6,155 nt of DNA from Bacteroidales bacterium UBA2198 (GCA_002328625.1 DCVC01000191.1:7611-13765); one strand, 5' to 3'. Counted from the stretch's first letter, positions 1 through 4,733 are shown. Translations and numbers: made by a program. The notes: generated by a model from the letters alone, not told the origin.

Positions 1-18
1 AAAAATGAATAATTGATT

Positions 19-210
19 ATGATTATTGTACCGATAAAAGAAGGCGAAAATATTGAAAGAGCTTTAAAAAAGTTCAAAAGAAAATTTGAAAAGACGGGTG
101 TTATTCGTGAATTACGAGCCCGTCAGGCTTTTGTCAAGCCTTCAGTACGCCGGAGGGAAGAAATCAAGAAGGCTAAATACGTACAGAAAATGCAGGAGAG
201 TGAAGAGTAA
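19..210 (+). CDS. rpsU: 30S ribosomal protein bS21
   Basis: bS21 is a small basic protein that binds the 30S platform near the 3' end of 16S rRNA, where the anti-Shine-Dalgarno sequence lies. The product has 63 residues and begins MIIVPIKEGENIERALKKFK, the usual Bacteroidota start of the family, followed by a basic helical region (RKFEKTG, RELRARQ, PSVRRREEIKKA) and an acidic tail ending QESEE. I chose the ATG at 19 over an in-frame TTG at 13 because family members begin MIIVP, and a TAA stands directly before that TTG. The 18 visible upstream bases contain no GGAGG-like sequence, so no Shine-Dalgarno is apparent. The gene ends 52 nt before the recombinase and probably heads a transcript with it and hpf; its promoter lies outside the window. 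Confidence 0.96.
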   Translation: MIIVPIKEGENIERALKKFKRKFEKTGVIRELRARQAFVKPSVRRREEIKKAKYVQKMQESEE

Positions 211-262
211 TCAGCCAGACTGCATCATTTTGATTTTCACATAACAGACAAGGGGTTCCTTC

Positions 263-1150
263 ATGAATCATAAGGAATCATTCTTACAATACCTGCAACT
301 GGAAAAGCGGTATTCGCCGCACACAGTCAGGTCCTATTCAAACGATCTCGAGCAGTTTTCTTCTTTCCTGTCGGAACAAAATTTATCCGCAGAGCCTGAA
401 TTAGTAACTTCACAGGATATCAGATCGTGGATCGTGAGACTTCTTGAGAATGATTATTCCCCTGTCAGTGTACACCGGAAAATCTCCTGCCTCAGGGTCT
501 TCTTCCGGTATTTGAGAAAGGAAGGGAGAATTAATACGGATCCATTGGAAAAAGTTGTATTACCCAAAACCAGAAAAAGGCTGCCTGTTTTTGTTGAAGA
601 GGAATCTCTGACCAGATTGCTTGATAATTATGATTTTGGCAATGATTTTAAAGGCATCAGGAACAGGACCATCATTGAGATGCTTTATGTAACCGGGATG
701 AGAAGATCGGAACTGATCAATCTTCGATATAATGACATTGATCTTCCGGAAGCTTCGGCAAAGGTAACCGGCAAAAGAAACAAACAACGGATAATCCCTT
801 TGATGAAATCATTTATAGTACGGCTGGAAGAATATATCAGAGTGAGTGAAGATTACAGAGTCAACAGGGATGAGAACTGGTTTTTTGTAAATGATAAAGG
901 AAACAAGTTATATGATAAGTATGTTTATAATATAGTTAAGGATTATCTCGCAATGGTCACAACTATCGAAAAGAAAAGTCCTCATATACTCAGGCATACA
1001 TTTGCAACGCATATGCTTAACAGGGGTGCTGATCTTAACTCCATCAAGGAGTTTTTGGGTCATGCGAACCTTTCGGCCACTCAGATTTACACACATAATA
1101 CATTTGAAAAACTCAGGAAAATATATAAACAGGCTCATCCAAGAGCTTAA
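263..1150 (+). CDS. xerC: XerC-type tyrosine recombinase
   Basis: This is a 295-residue tyrosine recombinase of the XerC/XerD family, which resolves chromosome dimers at a dif site by strand exchange through a 3'-phosphotyrosine intermediate. The N-terminal SAM-like DNA-binding domain covers about residues 1-90 (LQLEKRYSPHTVRSYSNDLEQ, then VSVHRKISCLRVFFRYL). The catalytic domain follows from about 105. All active-site residues are visible: R147 in TGMRRSEL, K171 in GKRNKQR, H241 and R244 in HILRHTFATH, H267 in LGHANLS and the nucleophile Y276 in QIYTH. Length is normal for Xer proteins, and no truncation is seen. An AAGGGG at 250-255, 7 nt before the ATG, may be a weak ribosome binding site. 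The position between rpsU and hpf is the usual Bacteroidota arrangement, which favours a housekeeping Xer over a phage integrase. Whether it is functionally XerC or XerD cannot be settled from sequence alone. Confidence 0.9.
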   Translation: MNHKESFLQYLQLEKRYSPHTVRSYSNDLEQFSSFLSEQNLSAEPELVTSQDIRSWIVRLLENDYSPVSVHRKISCLRVFFRYLRKEGRINTDPLEKVVLPKTRKRLPVFVEEESLTRLLDNYDFGNDFKGIRNRTIIEMLYVTGMRRSELINLRYNDIDLPEASAKVTGKRNKQRIIPLMKSFIVRLEEYIRVSEDYRVNRDENWFFVNDKGNKLYDKYVYNIVKDYLAMVTTIEKKSPHILRHTFATHMLNRGADLNSIKEFLGHANLSATQIYTHNTFEKLRKIYKQAHPRA

Positions 1151-1167
1151 ATATTAATCAAATAAAC

Positions 1168-1174
1168 AGGAGGT
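1168..1174 (+). promoter_or_regulatory. Perfect Shine-Dalgarno for hpf
   Basis: AGGAGGT lies 6 nt ahead of the hpf ATG, fully complementary to the canonical anti-SD core at the 3' end of 16S rRNA and ideally spaced. It stands out because most other starts here (rpsU, secE, rplK, rplA, rplL) follow A/T-rich leaders with no such motif, those of tuf (GGAG, 2 nt) and rplJ (AAGGA, 3 nt) sit too close to the ATG to work normally, and nusG has only AGGAG at 10 nt. Confidence 0.75.
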
Positions 1175-1180
1175 ACTACT

Positions 1181-1480
1181 ATGAACGTTCAGATTCATTC
1201 AGTGCGGTTTGATGCCGACAAAAAGCTAATAGACTTTGTTCATCAGAAACTGGATAAACTCACGCTTATTGGTGAGGGAATTGTTAATGCAGAGGTGTAC
1301 CTGAGACTTAATAAAGATCAGGAACGTGAGAACAAAATTAGCGAAATCAGGCTGGAGTTAAGGGGTGGACCTTTGTTTGCAAAGAAGCAAAGCAAGTCAT
1401 TTGAAGAGGCGACTGATCAGGCTGTAGATGCTCTTAAAAAACAGATTACCAGATATAAACAGAAGAAGAGAGGGGTATAG
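1181..1480 (+). CDS. hpf: Short ribosome hibernation-promoting factor (HPF/RaiA family)
   Basis: The 99-residue product belongs to the HPF/YfiA (sigma-54 modulation) family, which binds the 30S decoding channel and inactivates ribosomes in stationary phase or stress. The expected beta-alpha-beta-beta-beta-alpha layout can be read: strand MNVQIHSVRF, helix about 12-27 (ADKKLIDFVHQKLDKL), strands about 35-45 (VNAEVYLRLNK), 53-62 (ISEIRLELRG) and 64-70, then a helix about 72-95 (SFEEATDQAVDALKKQITRYK) and a basic tail KQKKRGV. It lacks the C-terminal dimerisation domain of long HPF, so it is the short form. It lies 30 nt after the recombinase gene, so the two are probably cotranscribed. It has the strongest ribosome binding site in the window. 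Family assignment is firm; whether it forms 100S dimers or acts like RaiA is not visible. Confidence 0.93.
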   Translation: MNVQIHSVRFDADKKLIDFVHQKLDKLTLIGEGIVNAEVYLRLNKDQERENKISEIRLELRGGPLFAKKQSKSFEEATDQAVDALKKQITRYKQKKRGV

Positions 1481-1488
1481 GATTGGTG

Positions 1489-1514
1489 TTCAAAAATTTA
1501 TTTTGGATTTTTTT
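1489..1514 (+). terminator. Possible weak terminator after hpf
   Basis: Nine bases after the hpf stop, TTCAAAA (1489-1495) can pair with TTTTGGA (1501-1507) around an ATTTA loop, with one G-U pair, and a run of seven T follows at 1508-1514. The form is that of an intrinsic terminator, but the stem is almost all A-T and so weak. It would end the rpsU-xerC-hpf transcript just before the tRNA promoter. Confidence 0.3.
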
Positions 1515-1543
1515 GATAAATGAAATTTAAATTCATACATTTG
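1512..1543 (+). promoter_or_regulatory. Bacteroidota-type promoter for the tRNA-tuf cluster
   Basis: TTTG at 1512-1515 and TACATTTG at 1536-1543 are separated by 20 nt, matching the known Bacteroidota primary sigma pattern (-33 TTTG, -7 TAnnTTTG). Transcription would begin near 1549-1552, giving a leader of roughly 45 nt before the first tRNA. The spacer holds an imperfect A/T-rich dyad, TGAAATTTAAATTCA (1521-1535). This is the best promoter match in the window and it stands directly ahead of the tRNA genes. Confidence 0.7.
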
Positions 1544-1594
1544 CAGACCGATTTTTGAGGGTGTATTATGCCCTTGCGGGACGTTCTTTAAATT

Positions 1595-1668
1595 GCCGAT
1601 GTAGCTCAGTTGGTCAGAGCAGCTGATTTGTAATCTGCAGGTCGGGGGTTCGAGTCCCTTCATCGGCT
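1595..1668 (+). tRNA. tRNA-Thr (anticodon TGT)
   Basis: A full cloverleaf can be folded. The acceptor GCCGATG (1595-1601) pairs with CATCGGC (1661-1667), with discriminator T1668. The D stem is GCTC/GAGC. The anticodon stem is 1622-1626/1634-1638 with loop TTTGTAA and anticodon TGT at 1629-1631. The T loop is TTCGAGT. It decodes ACA and, by wobble, other ACN threonine codons. Two features are odd: a T-T opposition at pair 29-41 in the anticodon stem (1624/1636), and two G-U pairs closing the outer T stem. CCA is not encoded. It is the first gene of the cluster that ends with tuf. Confidence 0.95.
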
Positions 1669-1718
1669 CTTGAAAGAGTTGTAAATGTGTGTCTTAAGAG
1701 ATAAACTCTGTTTCAGGA

Positions 1719-1801
1719 GGGGAGATACCAAAGCGGCCAACTGGGGCAGACTGTAAATCTGCTGGCGAATGCCTTCGTAGGTTCGAATCCTGCTCTCCCC
1801 A
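1719..1801 (+). tRNA. tRNA-Tyr (anticodon GTA)
   Basis: This is a class II tRNA of 83 nt with a long variable arm, as expected for bacterial tRNA-Tyr. The acceptor GGGGAGA (1719-1725) pairs fully with TCTCCCC (1794-1800), with discriminator A1801. The anticodon stem GCAGA/TCTGC encloses CTGTAAA with anticodon GTA at 1753-1755. The T stem GTAGG/CCTGC encloses TTCGAAT. It decodes UAC and UAU. CCA is not encoded. The 50-nt spacer from the preceding tRNA-Thr shows no features of its own. Confidence 0.96.
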
Positions 1802-1873
1802 CTTAAAACGGGGTGGACCGTACTCTGGAAAGGATAGCGGGAAGTTGATACGGGCCTCATTGGATGATAATAA

Positions 1874-1946
1874 GCGGGAGTAGCTCAGTTGGTAGAGCAT
1901 TAGCCTTCCAAGCTAAGGGTCGCGGATTCGAGCTCCGTCTCCCGCT
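1874..1946 (+). tRNA. tRNA-Gly (anticodon TCC)
   Basis: The cloverleaf is clean: acceptor GCGGGAG (1874-1880) with CTCCCGC (1939-1945), discriminator T1946, D stem GCTC/GAGC, anticodon stem TTAGC/GCTAA around CTTCCAA with anticodon TCC at 1907-1909, and T stem GCGGA/TCCGT with one G-U pair around TTCGAGC. It decodes GGA and GGG. CCA is not encoded. The 72-nt spacer from tRNA-Tyr (1802-1873) has no recognisable content. Confidence 0.96.
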
Positions 1947-1957
1947 CACTTTTTGAT

Positions 1958-2029
1958 GCCAGAGTAGCTCAGGGGTAGAGCACTTCCTTGGTAAGGAAGG
2001 GGTCAGGGGTTCAATTCCCCTCTCCGGCT
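1958..2029 (+). tRNA. tRNA-Thr (anticodon GGT)
   Basis: The acceptor GCCAGAG (1958-1964) pairs with CTCCGGC (2022-2028) except for an A-C opposition at pair 4-69 (1961/2025). Discriminator is T2029. The D stem is GCTC/GAGC with a 7-nt loop. The anticodon stem CTTCC/GGAAG encloses TTGGTAA with anticodon GGT at 1990-1992. The T stem AGGGG/CCCCT encloses TTCAATT. It decodes ACC and ACU. It begins only 11 nt after tRNA-Gly, so one precursor is certain in practice, and it is followed 59 nt later by tuf. CCA is not encoded. Confidence 0.94.
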
Positions 2030-2088
2030 CAACAGGATAACGAATTTATACTGAATATAGATAAACTAAATTTAATACGCTTGGAGTT

Positions 2089-3276
2089 ATGGCAAAAGAA
2101 AAATTTGACAGGTCGAAACCGCATGTAAATATTGGCACAATTGGTCATATTGACCATGGTAAGACCACCTTGACAGCAGCGATCACTATGGTCCTTGCCA
2201 AAAAGGGTCTCTCTGAAATAAGGGATTTTGACTCAATTGATAATGCTCCTGAAGAAAAAGAAAGGGGTATTACAATTAATACCGCTCACGTTGAATATCA
2301 GACAGCTACACGTCACTATGCACATGTTGACTGCCCCGGTCACGCCGATTATATAAAAAATATGGTAACCGGTGCGGCCCAGATGGACGGAGCAATACTT
2401 GTAGTTGCTGCAACTGACGGGCCAATGCCTCAAACTCGCGAACATATTCTTCTTGCACGTCAGGTTAACGTTCCACAGGTGCTCGTATTTATGAATAAAG
2501 TTGACATGGTTGATGATGAGGAGCTTCTTGACCTTGTTGAAATGGAAGTTCGCGATCTTCTCAACTTCTATAAATTTGACGGAGATAATGCCCCGGTTAT
2601 ACGCGGTTCAGCCCTTGGCGCAATGCATGGTGAACCCAAGTGGGAAGAAAAAGTTGTTGAACTGATGGACGCTGTTGATTCATTTATTCCCATACCTCCC
2701 CGCGACAATCAGAAACCATTCGTGATGCCGGTTGAGGACGTCTTTTCAATTACTGGACGTGGTACAGTAGCAACCGGACGTATTGAAACAGGAGTAGTCC
2801 TTACTGGCGATGAGCTGGAAATGATCGGATTGGGCGCCGAAAAACGCAAAACGGTATGTACTGGTGTGGAAATGTTCCGTAAGATACTCGACAGAGGTGA
2901 AGCAGGCGATAATGTCGGCCTTCTTCTACGCGGGGTTGACAAGAAAGAAATAAAAAGAGGAATGGTTCTTGCAAAGCCGGGATCAATAACACCGCATACC
3001 AGATTCAAATCTGAAATCTATGTTCTTAAGAAAGAAGAAGGCGGACGCCATACTCCGTTCCATAACAAGTATCGTCCCCAGTTTTATGTAAGAACACTTG
3101 ATATCACTGGCGAGATTACTCTGCCTGAAGGAAGAGAAATGGTAATGCCTGGGGATAATGTCACAATTACTGTTGACCTTATTTACCCTGTTGCCATTAA
3201 TGTGGGTCTCCGTTTTGCTATTCGTGAAGGAGGAAGGACCGTAGGAGCAGGTCAGGTTACCGAAATATTGAACTAG
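2089..3276 (+). CDS. tuf: Translation elongation factor EF-Tu
   Basis: EF-Tu is the cytoplasmic GTPase that delivers aminoacyl-tRNA to the ribosomal A site. The product has 395 residues, the normal length. Domain 1 carries all GTP-binding motifs: GHIDHGKT at 19-26, switch I RGITI at 59-63, DCPGH at 81-85 with catalytic His85, NKVD at 136-139 and SAL at 174-176. Domain 2 begins near 205 and contains GRGTVATGRIETG; domain 3 runs from about 302 and ends GAGQVTEILN. Residue 21, in the first motif, is Ile where E. coli has Val20. The ATG at 2089 gives the family start MAKEKFDRSKPHVNIGTIGH. GGAG at 2083-2086 is only 2 nt from the ATG and is unlikely to act as a Shine-Dalgarno. The gene follows four tRNAs in the same order as E. 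coli tufB and is probably read from the promoter near 1512. Confidence 0.98.
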   Translation: MAKEKFDRSKPHVNIGTIGHIDHGKTTLTAAITMVLAKKGLSEIRDFDSIDNAPEEKERGITINTAHVEYQTATRHYAHVDCPGHADYIKNMVTGAAQMDGAILVVAATDGPMPQTREHILLARQVNVPQVLVFMNKVDMVDDEELLDLVEMEVRDLLNFYKFDGDNAPVIRGSALGAMHGEPKWEEKVVELMDAVDSFIPIPPRDNQKPFVMPVEDVFSITGRGTVATGRIETGVVLTGDELEMIGLGAEKRKTVCTGVEMFRKILDRGEAGDNVGLLLRGVDKKEIKRGMVLAKPGSITPHTRFKSEIYVLKKEEGGRHTPFHNKYRPQFYVRTLDITGEITLPEGREMVMPGDNVTITVDLIYPVAINVGLRFAIREGGRTVGAGQVTEILN

Positions 3277-3296
3277 CGTTTTGGATAAAAAAGTTA

Positions 3297-3334
3297 TTGT
3301 AGTAGAGTCGTTATGCATTATGACTCTACTACAA
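3297..3334 (+). other. 13-bp perfect inverted repeat between tuf and tRNA-Trp
   Basis: TTGTAGTAGAGTC (3297-3309) is exactly repeated in inverse as GACTCTACTACAA (3322-3334) around a 12-nt loop; one G-U and one T-A pair could extend the stem inward. It begins 20 nt after the tuf stop. No T-run follows on the + strand, so a classical intrinsic terminator is not supported; on the opposite strand a T6 run follows about 6 nt beyond the stem. Likely roles are a partial terminator, a protective 3' stem for tuf mRNA or a processing site ahead of tRNA-Trp. Confidence 0.7.
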
Positions 3335-3347
3335 CAAAATACCAGAT

Positions 3348-3420
3348 ACGGGTGTAGCTCAGTTGGTAGAGCACTGGTCTCCAAAACCAGGTGTCGGGAG
3401 TTCGAGTCTCTCCTCCCGTG
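3348..3420 (+). tRNA. tRNA-Trp (anticodon CCA)
   Basis: The acceptor ACGGGTG (3348-3354) pairs with CTCCCGT (3413-3419) except for a T-T opposition at pair 6-67 (3353/3414). The discriminator is G3420, the bacterial tRNA-Trp identity base. The D stem is GCTC/GAGC. The anticodon stem CTGGT/ACCAG encloses CTCCAAA with anticodon CCA at 3381-3383. The T stem GGGAG/CTCTC encloses TTCGAGT. It decodes UGG. No 3' CCA is encoded. The gene lies between tuf and secE, a common bacterial position for tRNA-Trp, and ends 17 nt before the secE start. Confidence 0.95.
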
Positions 3421-3437
3421 CAAAATATCAAGTGCAA

Positions 3438-3629
3438 ATGAATATTAAAGGATACTTAAAGGAATCATATACAGAGCTTATACACAAGGTAACATGGCCT
3501 ACATGGTCTGAGCTTCAGAACAGCGGAACACTTGTTCTGGTAACTACTCTTATTATAGCTCTGATAGTTGCGGCAATGGATTTTGTATTCAGCAGAGTTA
3601 TGGAATTCATTTATAGTTTGTTATATTAA
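3438..3629 (+). CDS. secE: Preprotein translocase subunit SecE
   Basis: SecE is the small essential subunit that clamps the two halves of SecY in the inner-membrane protein-conducting channel. The 63-residue product is the short single-span form. An amphipathic N-terminal helix (MNIKGYLKESYTELIHKV) leads into the conserved VTWPTWSEL motif at 18-26, followed by one transmembrane segment at about 31-52 (TLVLVTTLIIALIVAAMDFV) and a short tail. I chose the ATG at 3438 because the reading frame open further upstream runs into tRNA-Trp, and because MNIKGYLKES fits the family start. The leader from the tRNA end is only 17 nt and has no Shine-Dalgarno. nusG follows 17 nt after the stop. Confidence 0.95.
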   Translation: MNIKGYLKESYTELIHKVTWPTWSELQNSGTLVLVTTLIIALIVAAMDFVFSRVMEFIYSLLY

Positions 3630-3646
3630 TCAGGAGATTTGTCCCG

Positions 3647-4195
3647 ATGAGTGAGAATGTAAAGAAGTGGTATGTGCTTCGGGCTATCGGCGGGAAGGAA
3701 AAAAAGGTTAAGGAGTATATCGACAATGAAGTCGCACGCCTCAAACTTGAAGAATTCGTCTCACAGGTGCTTATACCTACCGAAAAGGTTTACCAGATAA
3801 GATCAGGAAAAAAAATAAGCAAGGAGAGAACATTCTTCCCTGGTTATGTGCTGGTTGAAGCAGTTCTTACAGGTGAGATACCTCATCTTTTAAGAAATAT
3901 CCCGAATGTCATCGGATTCCTTGGTTCACAGGATGGTGAACCTGTACCTTTAAGAAAATCGGAAATAAACAGGATACTCGGAAAGGTAGATGAGCTTAAT
4001 GCAAGTGACGAGGAACTGAATGTTCCATTCTTTGTCGGGGAATCGGTAAAGGTTATTGACGGTCCCTTTAACAGCTTTACAGGAGTTATTGAAGAGGTTA
4101 ATGATGAAAAGAAGAAACTCAAGGTGATGGTTAAGATCTTTGGCAGAAAAACACCCCTTGAGCTAAGTTTTATGCAGGTAGAAAAGGAAAATTAA
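3647..4195 (+). CDS. nusG: Transcription termination/antitermination protein NusG
   Basis: NusG binds the RNA polymerase clamp through its NGN domain and contacts Rho or ribosomal protein uS10 through its KOW domain, linking transcription to termination or translation. The 182-residue product has the NGN domain at about 7-115 (KKWYVLRAIGGKEKKV at its start, FFPGYVLV at 63-70, NVIGFLG at 87-93). A linker with acidic residues (about 113-125) follows, then the KOW domain from about 128 with GESVKVIDGPFNSFTGVIEE. No insertion such as that of the NusG paralogue LoaP/UpxY is seen, and the context with secE marks the housekeeping copy. AGGAG at 3632-3636 lies 10 nt before the ATG, a somewhat wide but possible ribosome binding site. 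Confidence 0.97.
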   Translation: MSENVKKWYVLRAIGGKEKKVKEYIDNEVARLKLEEFVSQVLIPTEKVYQIRSGKKISKERTFFPGYVLVEAVLTGEIPHLLRNIPNVIGFLGSQDGEPVPLRKSEINRILGKVDELNASDEELNVPFFVGESVKVIDGPFNSFTGVIEEVNDEKKKLKVMVKIFGRKTPLELSFMQVEKEN

Positions 4196-4205
4196 CAGAA
4201 GATAT

Positions 4206-4246
4206 TGACAGTTATAATATTCATAATGCTTCCTGAATAACTGTCA
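4206..4246 (+). other. 10-bp perfect inverted repeat in the rplK leader
   Basis: TGACAGTTAT (4206-4215) is exactly inverted as ATAACTGTCA (4237-4246) around a 21-nt loop. Within it ATTCA (4219-4223) can pair with TGAAT (4234-4238) as an alternative that competes with the inner end of the main stem. It lies in the 83-nt gap between nusG and rplK. No T-run follows. It may be a regulatory leader for the ribosomal protein genes, for example an L1 autogenous site as in E. coli, or a processing site; the sequence does not decide. Confidence 0.6.
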
Positions 4247-4278
4247 TGCTCTCGCAATAAACAAGCAAATTTTAAATT

Positions 4279-4722
4279 ATGGCAAAAGAAGTTGCTGGAA
4301 TTATCAAATTACAGATACGTGGCGGAGGAGCTAACCCATCCCCACCTGTTGGTCCTGCATTGGGATCAAAAGGTGTTAACATCATGGATTTTTGCAAGCA
4401 ATTTAATGCGAGGACCCAGGAAAAAGCTGGAAAAGTAATCCCGGTGGTTATTACGGTATATTCGGATAAATCATTTGATTTTGTAACCAAAACACCTCCG
4501 GTAGCTGTTCAGCTTCTTGAAGTGGCTAAAGCTAAGAAAGGTTCTCAGGAACCAAACAGAAACAAGGTGGCAACTGTCACCTGGGACCAGGTAAAAACAA
4601 TTGCGGCAGAGAAGATGGAGGACCTGAACTGTTTTACACTGGAGTCAGCCATGAAGATGGTAGCCGGAACCGCAAGAAGTATGGGAATTTCTGTTAAAGG
4701 AGAGTTCCCGTTAAAAAATTAA
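4279..4722 (+). CDS. rplK: 50S ribosomal protein uL11
   Basis: uL11 binds the GTPase-associated region of 23S rRNA (the L11 site around helices 43-44) at the base of the L12 stalk and is needed for the stringent response through RelA-type enzymes. The 147-residue product has the proline-rich N-terminal loop ANPSPPVGPALGSKGVNIMDF (about 18-38), where thiopeptide antibiotics bind in this family, a hinge near 72-76 (TPPVA) and the RNA-binding C-terminal domain to about 140 (VTWDQVKTIAAEKMEDLN, then VAGTARSMGISVKG). It is slightly longer than the 142-residue E. coli protein, with an extra tail GEFPLKN. No Shine-Dalgarno is seen; the leader before the ATG is A/T-rich. rplA follows after 11 nt. Confidence 0.98.
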   Translation: MAKEVAGIIKLQIRGGGANPSPPVGPALGSKGVNIMDFCKQFNARTQEKAGKVIPVVITVYSDKSFDFVTKTPPVAVQLLEVAKAKKGSQEPNRNKVATVTWDQVKTIAAEKMEDLNCFTLESAMKMVAGTARSMGISVKGEFPLKN

Positions 4723-4733
4723 TTAACAAAAAA

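Noticed and set aside
13..18. TTG start for rpsU two codons upstream
   Set aside because: Family members begin MIIVP, and an ATG at 19 gives exactly that.
263..1150. Phage or integron integrase, hence a mobile element
   Set aside because: The protein has Xer length and motifs, sits in a conserved housekeeping order, and no attachment repeats or cargo genes flank it.
1571..1580. CCCTTGCGGG mini-hairpin in the tRNA leader as a terminator
   Set aside because: It has only three pairs and no T-run, too weak to call.
1660..1900. Two overlapping minus-strand reading frames across the tRNA cluster
   Set aside because: They are antisense translations of tRNA-Tyr and tRNA-Gly (peptides such as SRIRTYEG and EQDSNLRRH), a well-known source of false hypothetical proteins.
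2041..2074. Separate tuf promoter with TAAATTTA at 2067-2074
   Set aside because: It lacks the final G of the -7 motif and has no TTG at the proper distance upstream.
3280..3310. Promoter for tRNA-Trp-secE using TTTG at 3280 and TAGAGTCG at 3303
   Set aside because: The -7 match is poor and lies inside the inverted repeat arm.
2983..3423. 146-codon minus-strand frame opening MHGRRDSNSRH
   Set aside because: Its start is antisense tRNA-Trp and the rest is antisense to the end of tuf; the peptide is the typical tRNA-shadow type.
3363..3437. N-terminal extension of secE back into tRNA-Trp
   Set aside because: The added residues are a translation of the tRNA gene; the ATG at 3438 gives the normal short SecE.
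4205..4218. TTGACA and TATAAT in the rplK leader, like a sigma-70 promoter
   Set aside because: They are only 2 bp apart, and Bacteroidota use a different consensus; the bases are part of the inverted repeat.
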